A stretch of DNA of 60,060 bases from JAJYTL01 sp046705265. GTDB lineage: Bacteria; Pseudomonadota; Alphaproteobacteria; Ferrovibrionales; Ferrovibrionaceae. Location of the stretch: positions 1 to 60,060 of the forward strand of contig JBJKQL010000128.1 in the NCBI GenBank assembly GCA_046705265.1. Reading direction: 5' to 3'. Both the position numbers and the translations under genes were made by a program. Below, piece after piece: positions 8,632 through 17,618 of the stretch; position 1 is the stretch's first letter; each line of letters opens with the position of its first letter. Under the pieces are notes generated by a model. It had not been told where the DNA came from, did no database searches, and saw only the letters and a list, made by a program, of their open reading frames with translations.

Positions 8632-9858
8632 ATGCCGGTAGAAATCCGCGTCCCCGCCATGGGGGAATCGATTACCGAGGCGATCGTCCACCAGTGGTTC
8701 AAGAAAGTCGGCGACGCGGTTGCCGTGGATGAGCCGCTTCTCGAACTCGAGACCGACAAAGTCGCGGTCGAGGTCAATGCCACCGCCGCCGGCGTGATCG
8801 AGGAAATCAACGCCGAGCCAGGGTCGACGGTCAGTGTCGGCGCGGTGATTGGCACGATCAAGGAAGGTGCCGCGCCGGTGGCGAAACCGGCGACGGCTAA
8901 ACCCGCGGCTCGGACGGCACCGACGCCGGCCAAGCCGACGCCGCAACCGGAGGCGAAGCCCGCCTCGGACGCCGAGGTCCTGCCCGCCGCGCGCAAGCTG
9001 ATCGCGGAACAGGGTCTTGACGGTCAAGTCATCGCCGGCACCGGCAAGGGCGGCCGCGTGACCAAGGGCGATGTGCTTGACCATCTCAGGGCGGCGCCGG
9101 CCCCGGCGGCAACTCCGACGCCGGTTTTGGCAAAGCCTTCAGGCCCGCGGCCCGAGGCTGCGCGTGAGGAGCGCGTGCGGATGTCGCAGCTTCGTAAGCG
9201 TATTGCCGCGCGTCTCAAGGAAGCGCAGAACACCGCCGCCATGCTCACCACCTTCAACGAGGTGGACATGAGCGCGGTGATGGCGGCGCGGGCTCGCTAT
9301 CGCGACGCGTTCGAAAAGCGTCACGGCGTCCGCCTCGGCTTCATGAGTTTTTTCGTCAAGGCGTCGATCGTCGCGTTGAAGGACGTGCCGGCTTGCAACG
9401 CGGAAATCGACGGCGATGATCTGATCTACAAGAACTACTATCACATTGGGGTCGCGGTCGCTGCGCCGCAGGGGCTGATCGTGCCGGTGGTGCGCGATGC
9501 CGACCAGATGGGCTTTTCCGATATCGAGAAGACGATCAATGATCTCGGCAAGCGCGCGAGAGAGGGCAAGCTCAAGCTCGAAGAGCTGCAGGGCGGTACC
9601 TTCACCGTATCGAACGGCGGCATCTTCGGCTCGCTCTTGTCGACACCGATCCTCAATCCGCCGCAAGCCGCGATCCTCGGCATGCACAAGATAGAAGATC
9701 GGCCCGTGGTGGTGGGCGGCAAGGTCGAGGCGCGGCCGATGATGTACTTGGCGCTCTCTTATGACCATCGCGTCATCGACGGCCGCGAGGCCGTAACCGC
9801 GTTGGTCCGGATCAAGGAGTGCCTGGAGGACCCAGAGCGGATTCTGCTCGATCTCTAA
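8632..9858 (+). CDS. sucB: Dihydrolipoyllysine succinyltransferase (E2 of 2-oxoglutarate dehydrogenase)
   Basis: E2 transfers the succinyl group from lipoamide to CoA and forms the core of the complex. The 408 residues hold one lipoyl domain (1-77, lipoylated lysine K43 in ELETDKVAVEV), an Ala/Pro/Lys-rich linker (about 80-110), an E1/E3-binding domain (about 112-150, VLPAARKLIAEQGLDG) and the catalytic acyltransferase domain ending SYDHRVIDGREAV with H379 and D383. The ribosome site AGGGAGA precedes the ATG. It sits between sucA and lpdA, which encode its partners. Confidence 0.97.
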   Translation: MPVEIRVPAMGESITEAIVHQWFKKVGDAVAVDEPLLELETDKVAVEVNATAAGVIEEINAEPGSTVSVGAVIGTIKEGAAPVAKPATAKPAARTAPTPAKPTPQPEAKPASDAEVLPAARKLIAEQGLDGQVIAGTGKGGRVTKGDVLDHLRAAPAPAATPTPVLAKPSGPRPEAAREERVRMSQLRKRIAARLKEAQNTAAMLTTFNEVDMSAVMAARARYRDAFEKRHGVRLGFMSFFVKASIVALKDVPACNAEIDGDDLIYKNYYHIGVAVAAPQGLIVPVVRDADQMGFSDIEKTINDLGKRAREGKLKLEELQGGTFTVSNGGIFGSLLSTPILNPPQAAILGMHKIEDRPVVVGGKVEARPMMYLALSYDHRVIDGREAVTALVRIKECLEDPERILLDL

Positions 9859-9880
9859 CTCTACCCTCAAGGAGCGCGTC

Positions 9881-11290
9881 ATGGCCGATCAGGTCTTCGA
9901 TGTCATCGTGATCGGCGGCGGGCCGGGCGGCTATGTCGCGGCGATCCGCGCCGCCCAGCTCGGCTTTAATACCGCTTGCGTCGAGCGCTCGCCGACATTG
10001 GGCGGCACCTGCCTCAATGTCGGCTGCATTCCCTCGAAGGCGCTTCTTCATTCCTCCGAGATTTTCGAGGAAGCGGGCCACTCCTTCGCGCAGCACGGTA
10101 TCGAGGTGGCGGCACCGAAGCTGGACTTGCAAAAGATGATGGCGCGGAAAGACAAGGTCGTTCAGGACAACGTCAATGGTGTCGCCTATCTCTTTCGCAA
10201 GAACAAGGTGACCTGGGTCAAGGGCTTGGGCCGGCTCGGCGGCTCGGGCTCGGTTCTTGTCAGAGGTGAGGACGGCACCGAGAAGAGTCTCGCGGCAAGC
10301 CATATCATCATCGCCACCGGCTCGGAAAGCACACCGCTTCCGGGCGCTGAGATCGACGAGGAGAAGATCGTTTCCTCGACCGGTGCGCTCGCGCTGAAAT
10401 CGGTGCCGAAGACCATGGCGGTGATCGGCGCCGGCTATATCGGCCTTGAAATGGGCACCGTGTGGCGCCGCCTTGGCACCGAGGTGACGGTGGTCGAGGT
10501 GTTGGATCGCGTGCTGCCCGGCATGGACAGCGACATCGCGAAGCAGGCGCAACGCATTTTCGCCAAGCAAGGCATGAAGTTTCGCCTCGCCACCAAAGTG
10601 ACGGAGGTGAAGAAGGGGAAGACTGCGGTCACGCTCAAGCTTGCGCCGGCCACCGGTGGCGATACGGAAAACCTTACCGTCGATGTCGTTTTGGTGGCGA
10701 TCGGCCGCCGTCCCTTGACCGGCGGTCTCGACCTCGAAAAAGCCGGGGTGAAATTGGACGAGCGTGGGCGCATCGCGATCGATAAGGATTTCCGCACCTC
10801 CGCCGCCGGCATCTATGCCATCGGCGATGTCGTGGCGGGACCGATGCTTGCGCACAAGGCCGAGGACGAAGGCATCGCCTGCGCCGAGATCATCGCCCGC
10901 CAGAAACCCGAGATCAATTACGACGCGATTCCGGGCGTGGTCTATACCGGGCCGGAAATCGCCAGCGTCGGCAAGACCGAGGATCAGTTGAAGGCCGCGG
11001 GCACCGCTTACAAGATCGGCAAGTTTCCCTTCAGTGCCAATGCTCGTGCCCGGGTCAATGCCGAGACCGAGGGGCAGGTGAAGATTCTCGCCGATGCCGC
11101 AACCGATCGCATTCTTGGCGCCCATGTCATCGGTCCCGATGCTGGCACGCTGATCCAGGAACTCGTGCTCGCGATCGAATTCGGCGCCTCGGCCGAGGAT
11201 ATTGCCTTGACCTCCCACGCCCACCCGACCTTGACCGAAGCCGTGCGGGAAGCGGCGCTCGCCGTCGAAGGCCGCGCCATTCACATCTGA
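9881..11290 (+). CDS. lpdA: Dihydrolipoyl dehydrogenase (E3)
   Basis: This flavoprotein reoxidises dihydrolipoamide with NAD for the 2-oxo-acid dehydrogenase complexes. The 469 residues include the FAD loop VIGGGPGGYVAA (10-21), the redox-active disulfide C44/C49 in GGTCLNVGCIPSK, the NAD-binding IGAGYIGLEMG, the second FAD motif AIGDVVAGPMLAHKAEDEG, and the C-terminal catalytic pair H448/E453 in SHAHPTLTEAV. It is the last gene of the sucCDAB-lpdA unit and converges on xerC with a 28-base gap. Confidence 0.97.
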   Translation: MADQVFDVIVIGGGPGGYVAAIRAAQLGFNTACVERSPTLGGTCLNVGCIPSKALLHSSEIFEEAGHSFAQHGIEVAAPKLDLQKMMARKDKVVQDNVNGVAYLFRKNKVTWVKGLGRLGGSGSVLVRGEDGTEKSLAASHIIIATGSESTPLPGAEIDEEKIVSSTGALALKSVPKTMAVIGAGYIGLEMGTVWRRLGTEVTVVEVLDRVLPGMDSDIAKQAQRIFAKQGMKFRLATKVTEVKKGKTAVTLKLAPATGGDTENLTVDVVLVAIGRRPLTGGLDLEKAGVKLDERGRIAIDKDFRTSAAGIYAIGDVVAGPMLAHKAEDEGIACAEIIARQKPEINYDAIPGVVYTGPEIASVGKTEDQLKAAGTAYKIGKFPFSANARARVNAETEGQVKILADAATDRILGAHVIGPDAGTLIQELVLAIEFGASAEDIALTSHAHPTLTEAVREAALAVEGRAIHI

Positions 11291-11318
11291 CCGGTCTCGC
11301 GCCGATCGTCCTCCATCC

Positions 11319-12278
11319 TCAGGACTTCCTGCCGCCGGCGTGGGGGTGGGCGGCGTCATAGACGCGGTAGAGCCGTTCCGCGTCGACCGCCGTATAGCGC
11401 TGGGTGGTGGACAGCGAGGCGTGGCCGAGAAGCTCCTGAATGGTGCGAAGATCGCCGCCGGCTTCAAGAAGATGCGTCGCGAAGCTGTGGCGAAGCGCGT
11501 GCGGCGTCGCGCGCCCGGAAAGTCCGAGCCGGGCGCGGATGCGGCGCATCTCGCGTTCCGCGACCGCGGCGTCCAGCCTTTTTCCGCGTGCGCCGCGAAA
11601 CAGCGGCTCCATCCGGCCGATGGGATAAGGGCAGAGTTCCATATAGGCGGCGATCGCTTGGCGCACGATGGGGAGGACCGGAACGCGCCGCTCCTTACCA
11701 CCCTTGCCGAGCACAAGCAGGACATCGCCCAAGGGCGCATCGCCGCCGTTGAGGCCCAAGGCCTCGGCAATGCGAAGCCCGCAGCCATAGAGAAGTGTGA
11801 AGAGGGCGGTATCGCGAGCCGCGATCCAGGGCATGCGGCGCGGATCCTCGGCCCCGGCTTCGGCAATGACACCCCGCGCCGCGTCAGGACTGAGCGGCCG
11901 CGGCAGATTCTTCGGCAGCCTCGGCGGGCGGATCGCGTCGAAGGCCGAATTCTCCAGAAGGTTCCGGCGGGCCAAGCGGCGGAAGAAGCTCCGGAGCGTC
12001 GAAAGCGCGCGCACGTTCGAAGCTGGTGAAAGCCCTTTATCCACGCGTGCGCTGAGAAAGCTTCGCACATCAGCCGGTGTGAGGCGGGCGAGATCGTCAA
12101 GGCCGGGCGTGCCGCCGAAATGCGCGCTGAGGAAGCGCAGGAAGTCGCGAAAGTCCTGGGTGTAGGCGGCAACCGTTTTTGGTGAAACGCGCCGCTCGTC
12201 CGTCAGCCACTCCAGCCATTCTGCCGCCGCCCGATCGAGCGTGGGATCAGCGGCGAGAGGCGGAGTGGGCAGCTTCAC
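11319..12278 (-). CDS. xerC: Tyrosine recombinase XerC
   Basis: XerC works with XerD to resolve chromosome dimers at dif. The 319-residue protein has the N-terminal SAM-like core-binding domain (about 12-105) and the catalytic domain with R169 (GCGLRIAEAL), a beta-hairpin lysine (K192 or K195 in GKGGKERR), H260 and R263 (TPHALRHSFATHLL), H286 (LLGHASLSTTQRY) and nucleophile Y295. The call XerC rather than XerD rests on overall similarity and on its place next to priA. XerD is the separate gene at 53297-54310. It lies downstream of the FSA/transaldolase gene on the same strand. Confidence 0.9.
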   Translation of the reverse strand: MKLPTPPLAADPTLDRAAAEWLEWLTDERRVSPKTVAAYTQDFRDFLRFLSAHFGGTPGLDDLARLTPADVRSFLSARVDKGLSPASNVRALSTLRSFFRRLARRNLLENSAFDAIRPPRLPKNLPRPLSPDAARGVIAEAGAEDPRRMPWIAARDTALFTLLYGCGLRIAEALGLNGGDAPLGDVLLVLGKGGKERRVPVLPIVRQAIAAYMELCPYPIGRMEPLFRGARGKRLDAAVAEREMRRIRARLGLSGRATPHALRHSFATHLLEAGGDLRTIQELLGHASLSTTQRYTAVDAERLYRVYDAAHPHAGGRKS

Positions 12279-12338
12279 GGCTGCGCCTCCGGATGGCGGT
12301 TCAAGCCTTGTCTCGCCCGCCTCTGGCGCAACGCGCGA

Positions 12339-13001
12339 TCACGATGACAGGATAGATTGGCCGGTCTTCTTCCAATCGGCGAGGAAGGCGGCGAGCCCCT
12401 TATCGGTCAAGGGATGCTGCGCGAGCTTTCGCATCACCTCTGGAGGCAGCGTCACCACGTCCGCGCCGAGCCGTGCCGCTTCCACCACATGCATCGGGTG
12501 GCGTACCGAGGCAACCAGAACCTCCGTGCGGAAATCGTCGTACTGGTCGTAGATGGTGACAATATCCGCAATGAGGCGCATGCCTTCCTCGCCAATGTCG
12601 TCGAGCCGGCCGACGAAGGGCGAAACGAAGGTCGCGCCTGCCTTGGCCGCGAGGATCGCCTGTGCTGCCGAGAAGCAGAGCGTGACATTGACCTTGATCC
12701 CGGCTTGCGAAAGTGTCTTGCAGGTTTTGAGTCCGGGCATGGTGAGCGGCACCTTGACGCAAACGTTCGGCGCGATATCGGCGAGGTAACGGCCCTCGGC
12801 GACCATGGCGTCGTATTCGACCGCCGTGACTTCGGCGCTCACCGGTCCTTCCACCAAGCTGCAGATCTCGCTGATCACGTCCTGCATCGGCCGTCCGGAT
12901 TTCATCACCAGCGAGGGATTGGTGGTTACGCCGTCCACGAGGCCGGTCGCGGCCAGATCGCGAATTTCACGGGTGTCGGCGGTATCGACGAAGAATTTCA
13001 T
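12339..13001 (-). CDS. fsa: Fructose-6-phosphate aldolase / small transaldolase
   Basis: This is a 220-residue class I aldolase of the FSA/TalC type, far shorter than classical transaldolase. It begins MKFFVDTADTREIRDLA, has the substrate loop VDGVTTNPSLVMKSG (22-36), and the Schiff-base lysine is K83 in NVCVKVPLT. The GTFVSPFVGRLDDI-like segment (here ATFVSPFVGRLDDI) and the YDQYDDFRTEVLVASVRHP region complete the barrel. Members may act as transaldolase or as fructose-6-phosphate aldolase; sequence alone does not separate the two here. An AGGA ribosome site precedes the ATG. It is divergent from priA and shares its upstream region. Confidence 0.92.
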   Translation of the reverse strand: MKFFVDTADTREIRDLAATGLVDGVTTNPSLVMKSGRPMQDVISEICSLVEGPVSAEVTAVEYDAMVAEGRYLADIAPNVCVKVPLTMPGLKTCKTLSQAGIKVNVTLCFSAAQAILAAKAGATFVSPFVGRLDDIGEEGMRLIADIVTIYDQYDDFRTEVLVASVRHPMHVVEAARLGADVVTLPPEVMRKLAQHPLTDKGLAAFLADWKKTGQSILSS

Positions 13002-13087
13002 AAGGATATTCCTGCATGGCGGCGGCGCGGAGAGCGAGCATTGGCGAGGCTTGGTGGCGACTCGTTTCCTTCGCTAAAGTGTAGCCC

Positions 13088-15277
13088 ATGCCTCCTCCTT
13101 CCGCCAACGGTCCGCTTTCGCGCCTCGGTGTGCTTCTGCCGCTTGCGGCGCCAGGACCGTTCGACTATAGGGTCGATGGGCTCGATCCGCCGCCTTCCCC
13201 CGGCGATTTCGTCTCCGTGCCCTTCCGCGGACGCGTCGAGGCCGGCGTGGTCTGGGGTCCGAGCAATGCCGCGCTGCCCGAGGCCAAGTTGAAACCCGTG
13301 CTCGGCCGGCTTGATTGCCCGCCGCTTTCGGCCGCGAACCGCCGCTTCATCGATTGGGTGGCGGCCTATACCCTGTCCGTGCCCGGCGCCGTGCTGAAGC
13401 TCGCGATCAGCGAGCCGGCGGCGCTCCAGCCCGAAGCGGCGGAAATTCTCTATCGCGCGAGCGGCGCGAAACCCGATCGCCTGACCCCAGCCAGGGCGCG
13501 CGTCCTTGAAGCGGCTGGCGCGACGCCGTGGCGGCTTGTCGAACTCGCCGCCGCGGCCGGCGTCGGGCCGGGGGTGGTCAAGGGTCTCCTGCAGGTGGGC
13601 GTGATCGAGGCGCAACGCGCGGTGCACTCCGCAACTCAGCCGGCCGTGCCGAACGCCGATCTTCCCTCGCTCACACTTTCCAAGGCGCAAGGCGCGGCGG
13701 CGGCCGAGCTTCGCCATCTGGTGTCCGCCGCGGATTTCGCGGTCGCGCTTTTGCAGGGGGTCGCCGGCGCGGGCAAGACGGAAGTCTATTTCGAGGCCGT
13801 GGCCGAGGCGCTGAAACGGGGCCGGCAGGTCCTTGTGTTGCTGCCGGAAATTGCCTTGTCGACGCAATGGTTCGAGCGCTTCACGCGGCGTTTTGGCGCG
13901 GCGCCAGTGGTGTGGCACTCGGAGGTGAGGAAGCGCGCGAGGCGCCGCGCCTGGCGCGCGGTTGCCGAAGGCCAAGCCAAGGTCGTGGTCGGCGCGCGCT
14001 CGGCGCTCTTTCTGCCGTATTCCGATCTTGGCCTCATCATCGTCGACGAGGAACACGACGCCTCCTACAAACAGGAAGACGGCGTGATCTATAACGCCCG
14101 CGACATGGCGGTGGCGCGCGGCTCGCTTGGCAAATTTCCCGTCATCCTCGCTTCGGCCACGCCTTCGATCGAAAGTCTATGCAACGCCGAGCGTGGCCGC
14201 TATCGCCATCTGCATCTGCCGGACCGCCACGGCGCGGCCAAGTGGCCGGACGTTATCGCGGTCGATCTTCGCCGCGATTCGCCGGAACGCGGCCGCTGGC
14301 TCGCGCCGAAGCTTCGCACCGCGATTGCCGAGACGCTGTCGCGTCACGAACAGGTTCTGTTGTTTCTCAACCGCCGCGGCTATGCGCCGCTTACCCTCTG
14401 CGGCGCGTGCGGCTTTCGGTTGCAATGTCCGAATTGTTCCGCCTGGCTGGTCGATCATCAAAGCCGCGGCCGCGTGCAATGCCACCATTGTGGCCATGCC
14501 GTGCCAAAGCCCGACGCCTGCCCCCATTGCGGCGCCGAGGGGCGCTGGCGTGCCTGTGGCCCAGGTGTGGAACGAGTGGCGGAAGAAGTGGCGGCCGAAT
14601 TCCCTGGGGCCCGGCGCGCGGTGCTTACCTCCGACACGTTGGGCGGCCTGGCCGAGGCGGCAACGCTCTTCAAGGCGATCGAGGCGGGGGAGATCGACCT
14701 TATGGTCGGTACGCAACTCGCGGCCAAAGGCCATCACTTTCCCTATCTCACCCTGGTCGGGGTGGTTGATGCCGATCTCGGATTGCAGGGCGGCGATCTG
14801 CGCGCCGGCGAGCGCACGCTGCAGCTTCTCACCCAGGTCGCGGGCCGCGCCGGACGGGCGGCGCTGGCGGGCCGCGTCATGGTACAAACCCATATGCCGG
14901 AGCATCCGGTGATGCGGGCGCTTCTCGGCGGCGACACCGCCAAGTTTCTTGAAGCCGAAATCGCCGATCGCCGCGCCGCCGGCATGCCGCCTTTCGGTAG
15001 GCTCGTCGCCCTGATCGTCTCGGGCGCCGATGCGGCCATGGTCAAAAAGGCGGCGCTTGCTTTGGGCCGCGCTGCGCCGAATGCAAGCGGCGTCCATGTC
15101 TTTGGCCCGGCGCCGGCCCCGCTTGCGAGGCTCCGGGGGCGCACCCGCGAGCGGCTTCTCTTAACGGCAAAACCCGGAACGAATGTGCAGGCGCTGGTGC
15201 GGCGCTGGTGCGAGGCGGTGCGGCTGCCCAGCGCGGTCCGGCTTCAGATCGACGTTGACCCCTATAGTTTCGTCTAG
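13088..15277 (+). CDS. priA: Primosomal protein N' (replication restart helicase PriA)
   Basis: PriA recognises stalled forks and reloads the replisome. The 729 residues show the N-terminal 3'-DNA-binding and winged-helix region (about 1-200), Walker A LLQGVAGAGKTEVYFE, the helicase box DEEHDASYKQEDG, and SATPSIES. A zinc-binding insertion has paired cysteines (CGACGFRLQCPNC, CHHCGHAVPKPDACPHC). The later helicase motifs include VGTQLAAKGHHFP and LLTQVAGRAGRA. It begins 86 bases from the divergent FSA gene, without an obvious ribosome site, and ends just before a hairpin. Confidence 0.95.
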   Translation: MPPPSANGPLSRLGVLLPLAAPGPFDYRVDGLDPPPSPGDFVSVPFRGRVEAGVVWGPSNAALPEAKLKPVLGRLDCPPLSAANRRFIDWVAAYTLSVPGAVLKLAISEPAALQPEAAEILYRASGAKPDRLTPARARVLEAAGATPWRLVELAAAAGVGPGVVKGLLQVGVIEAQRAVHSATQPAVPNADLPSLTLSKAQGAAAAELRHLVSAADFAVALLQGVAGAGKTEVYFEAVAEALKRGRQVLVLLPEIALSTQWFERFTRRFGAAPVVWHSEVRKRARRRAWRAVAEGQAKVVVGARSALFLPYSDLGLIIVDEEHDASYKQEDGVIYNARDMAVARGSLGKFPVILASATPSIESLCNAERGRYRHLHLPDRHGAAKWPDVIAVDLRRDSPERGRWLAPKLRTAIAETLSRHEQVLLFLNRRGYAPLTLCGACGFRLQCPNCSAWLVDHQSRGRVQCHHCGHAVPKPDACPHCGAEGRWRACGPGVERVAEEVAAEFPGARRAVLTSDTLGGLAEAATLFKAIEAGEIDLMVGTQLAAKGHHFPYLTLVGVVDADLGLQGGDLRAGERTLQLLTQVAGRAGRAALAGRVMVQTHMPEHPVMRALLGGDTAKFLEAEIADRRAAGMPPFGRLVALIVSGADAAMVKKAALALGRAAPNASGVHVFGPAPAPLARLRGRTRERLLLTAKPGTNVQALVRRWCEAVRLPSAVRLQIDVDPYSFV

Positions 15278-15297
15278 GCTTGGGTTATATTCCAAGC
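15278..15297 (+). repeat. Hairpin directly after the priA stop codon
   Basis: GCTTGG (15278-15283) and CCAAGC (15292-15297) pair perfectly around an eight-base AT-rich loop, starting one base after the priA TAG. There is no T-run, so it may protect the mRNA end or assist termination further on. Confidence 0.35.
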
Positions 15298-15333
15298 GCC
15301 ACAACAAACAGGCGGCTTGACGGCCCTGTGCTT

Positions 15334-15357
15334 AAGAAGCGAAAACGCCGCTTCTTT
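15334..15357 (+). terminator. Possible terminator hairpin between priA and atpH
   Basis: AAGAAGCG (15334-15341) and CGCTTCTT (15349-15356) make an eight-pair stem with a seven-base loop, followed by one further T. The stem is sound but the T-run is short. Confidence 0.35.
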
Positions 15358-15406
15358 GCGCGAGTCCTGTTGCATGGGCGTGGCCGCTGTGTTAGGTAAG
15401 CCGAGC

Positions 15407-15436
15407 TTCTCGGAAGGCCACCCGAGAGCCTTTTTT
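15407..15436 (+). terminator. Rho-independent terminator before the ATP synthase operon
   Basis: TTCTCGG (15407-15413) pairs with CCGAGAG (15422-15428) around an eight-base loop, followed by CC and six Ts (15431-15436). This is the best terminator in the window. It would end priA transcription before the AT-rich stretch (about 15437-15475) that probably holds the atp promoter; I cannot fix -35 and -10 boxes there. Confidence 0.6.
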
Positions 15437-15503
15437 GTTGTCAAAATTCTTTATATAGATCAATTCGTTATATCAGGGACGGGATCAACCCGAGGATTGT
15501 CTG

Positions 15504-16064
15504 TTGGCAACCGAACTTTCCATCGTCTCGGGCGTGGGCGGCCGCTATGCAAATGCGCTTTTCGAACTTGCCGAGTCCGAAAACAAGCTTGATGCCATCG
15601 CAGGCGAGCTGGATCGCCTCTCGGCGCTGATTGGTGAAAGCGCGGAACTTCGCCGCCTTGTCCGTAGCCCGATCTCCGGCCGCAAGCTGCAGGAAACGGC
15701 GCTTGCCGCGATCGGCGACAAGGCCGGCTTTTCCGATTTGCTCAAGCGTTTCCTCGGGGTGATGGTGCGAAACCGCAGGCTCGGCGTTATCGAGAGTGCG
15801 ATACGCGAATTCCGGCTTCTTTTGGCCCGCCGCCGCGGCGAAACCGTGGCGCGGGTGGTCTCGGCGATGGCGCTCGAACCGAAGCAGGTCGATGCCGTGC
15901 GCGCCGCGCTTCGGCGCGTGCTCGGCGGCGAGGTGACGGTCGATGCCGCCGTCGATCCGGCTTTGATCGGCGGCCTTATGGTCCGTGTCGGCTCGAAACT
16001 TTATGACGCCTCGCTCAAGACCAAACTCGAGAGCATAGAGATTGCGATGAAGGGAACAGCGTAA
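15504..16064 (+). CDS. atpH: F1 ATP synthase delta subunit
   Basis: The delta subunit is the stalk protein that ties the F1 head to the membrane sector. The start is a TTG at 15504 (MATELSIVSGVGGRYANALF) with GAGGA seven bases upstream; no better ATG is available. The 186 residues match the OSCP/delta family: an N-terminal helical domain (RYANALFELAE) and the C-terminal signature DPALIGGLMVRVGSKLYDAS. It is the first gene of atpHAGDC, and its stop overlaps the atpA start by one base. In alphaproteobacteria the F0 genes normally lie elsewhere, and none are seen here. Confidence 0.95.
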   Translation: MATELSIVSGVGGRYANALFELAESENKLDAIAGELDRLSALIGESAELRRLVRSPISGRKLQETALAAIGDKAGFSDLLKRFLGVMVRNRRLGVIESAIREFRLLLARRRGETVARVVSAMALEPKQVDAVRAALRRVLGGEVTVDAAVDPALIGGLMVRVGSKLYDASLKTKLESIEIAMKGTA

Positions 16065-17593
16065 TGGAAATCCGGGCCGCGGAAATCTCGGAAATTCTCA
16101 AGCAGCAGATCGCCGCCTTCGGCACGGAAGCCGAGGTTTCGGAGGTCGGCCAAGTCATTTCGGTCGGCGATGGCATTGCCCGCGTCTATGGCTTGGATCA
16201 GGTGCAGGCGGGCGAGCTCGTGGAATTCCCGGGCGGCGTGCGCGGTATGGCCTTGAACCTCGAAATCGACAACGTCGGCATCGTGATCTTCGGCGACGAC
16301 CGCAACATCCGCGAGGGCGATCTGGTCAAGCGCACCGGCGCTATCGTCGACGTGCCGGTTGGCAAGGGGCTGCTTGGCCGCGTACTGAACGCGCTCGGTG
16401 ATGCGATCGACGGCAAGGAGGCGCCGGTTGCGGCCGAGCGCCGCCGCGTCGAGGTCAAGGCCCCCGGCATTGTCGCCCGCAAGTCGGTACACGAGCCGGT
16501 ACAGACCGGTCTCAAGGCGCTTGACGCGCTGGTGCCGGTTGGCCGCGGCCAGCGCGAGCTGATCATTGGCGACCGGCAGACCGGCAAGACGGCGGTTGCG
16601 ATCGACGCCATCATCAACCAGAAGAAGGTCAACGAAAGCGGCGACGAGACGAAAAAGCTCTACTGCATCTATTGCGCTATCGGACAGAAGCGCTCGACCG
16701 TCGCGCAAGTGGTGAAGACCCTGGAGGACTATGGCGCCATGGACTACACCGTCGTGGTCGCCGCTTCCGCTTCCGAGCCCGCGCCGCTGCAGTTCCTCGC
16801 GCCGTATACCGCCTGCGCGATCGGCGAATATTTCCGCGACAACGGCATGCATGCGCTGATCATTTACGATGATCTTTCAAAGCAAGCCGTCGCCTACCGC
16901 CAGATGTCGCTGTTGCTGCGCCGGCCGCCGGGACGCGAGGCCTATCCCGGCGACGTCTTCTATCTTCATTCGCGTCTTCTCGAGCGTGCCGCCAAGATGA
17001 GCGATCAGCAGGGCGCCGGCTCGCTCACCGCTCTTCCTGTGATCGAAACTCAGGCGGGTGATGTTTCGGCCTATATTCCGACCAACGTCATTTCGATCAC
17101 CGACGGGCAGATATTCCTCGAAACTGATCTTTTCTATCGCGGCATCCGCCCGGCCATCAATGTCGGTCTCTCGGTCAGCCGCGTTGGTTCGGCGGCCCAG
17201 ATCAAGGCGATGAAGCAGGTCGCCGGCTCGATCAAGCTCGAGCTTGCCCAGTACCGCGAAATGGCCGCATTCGCCCAATTCGGCTCCGACCTCGATCCGG
17301 CGACGCAGCGGCTTTTGAGTCGCGGCGAGCGCCTGACCGAGCTCTTGAAGCAGCCGCAATACCAACCCCTCTCGGCTGAGGAGCAGGTGGTTTCGATTTT
17401 CGCCGGTGTACGCGGCTTCCTCGACCGCATCAAGGTCGAGGATATCACCCGCTTCGAACAAGGGTTCCTGAACGAGATGCGGGCAAAACATGCCGATGTG
17501 CTGACGACGATCCGCAGCGAAGGTGCGCTCAGCGCCGCGACCGAAGCTAAGCTCAAGGAAATCCTTGAGGCCTATGCGAAGAACTTCGCCTGA
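16064..17593 (+). CDS. atpA: F1 ATP synthase alpha subunit
   Basis: This is the non-catalytic nucleotide-binding subunit of the F1 hexamer. The 509-residue length is typical. It has Walker A GDRQTGKTAVA, the segment IYDDLSKQAVAYRQMSLLLRRPPGREAYPGD (read as short blocks IYDDLSKQAVAYRQ and RRPPGREAYPGD), and the family signature PAINVGLSVSRVGSAAQ. The ATG overlaps the atpH stop (TAATG), so translation is probably coupled. It is followed after 25 bases by atpG with a GGAGG ribosome site. Confidence 0.98.
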   Translation: MEIRAAEISEILKQQIAAFGTEAEVSEVGQVISVGDGIARVYGLDQVQAGELVEFPGGVRGMALNLEIDNVGIVIFGDDRNIREGDLVKRTGAIVDVPVGKGLLGRVLNALGDAIDGKEAPVAAERRRVEVKAPGIVARKSVHEPVQTGLKALDALVPVGRGQRELIIGDRQTGKTAVAIDAIINQKKVNESGDETKKLYCIYCAIGQKRSTVAQVVKTLEDYGAMDYTVVVAASASEPAPLQFLAPYTACAIGEYFRDNGMHALIIYDDLSKQAVAYRQMSLLLRRPPGREAYPGDVFYLHSRLLERAAKMSDQQGAGSLTALPVIETQAGDVSAYIPTNVISITDGQIFLETDLFYRGIRPAINVGLSVSRVGSAAQIKAMKQVAGSIKLELAQYREMAAFAQFGSDLDPATQRLLSRGERLTELLKQPQYQPLSAEEQVVSIFAGVRGFLDRIKVEDITRFEQGFLNEMRAKHADVLTTIRSEGALSAATEAKLKEILEAYAKNFA

Positions 17594-17618
17594 GCCGGTC
17601 GGCTGGAGGTAATCGGCA

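Noticed and set aside
9812..12172. A 786-codon minus-strand frame over lpdA and xerC
   Set aside because: It is antisense to lpdA and out of frame with xerC; long open shadow frames are common in GC-rich DNA.
11319..12278. The tyrosine recombinases as sign of an integrated element
   Set aside because: Both match the housekeeping XerC and XerD in size and context; no attachment repeats or cargo genes are seen.
15190..15211. An 11-bp tandem repeat (GGCGCTGGTGC twice) near the end of priA
   Set aside because: It lies in coding sequence, gives a normal PriA C-terminus and fits chance in GC-rich DNA.
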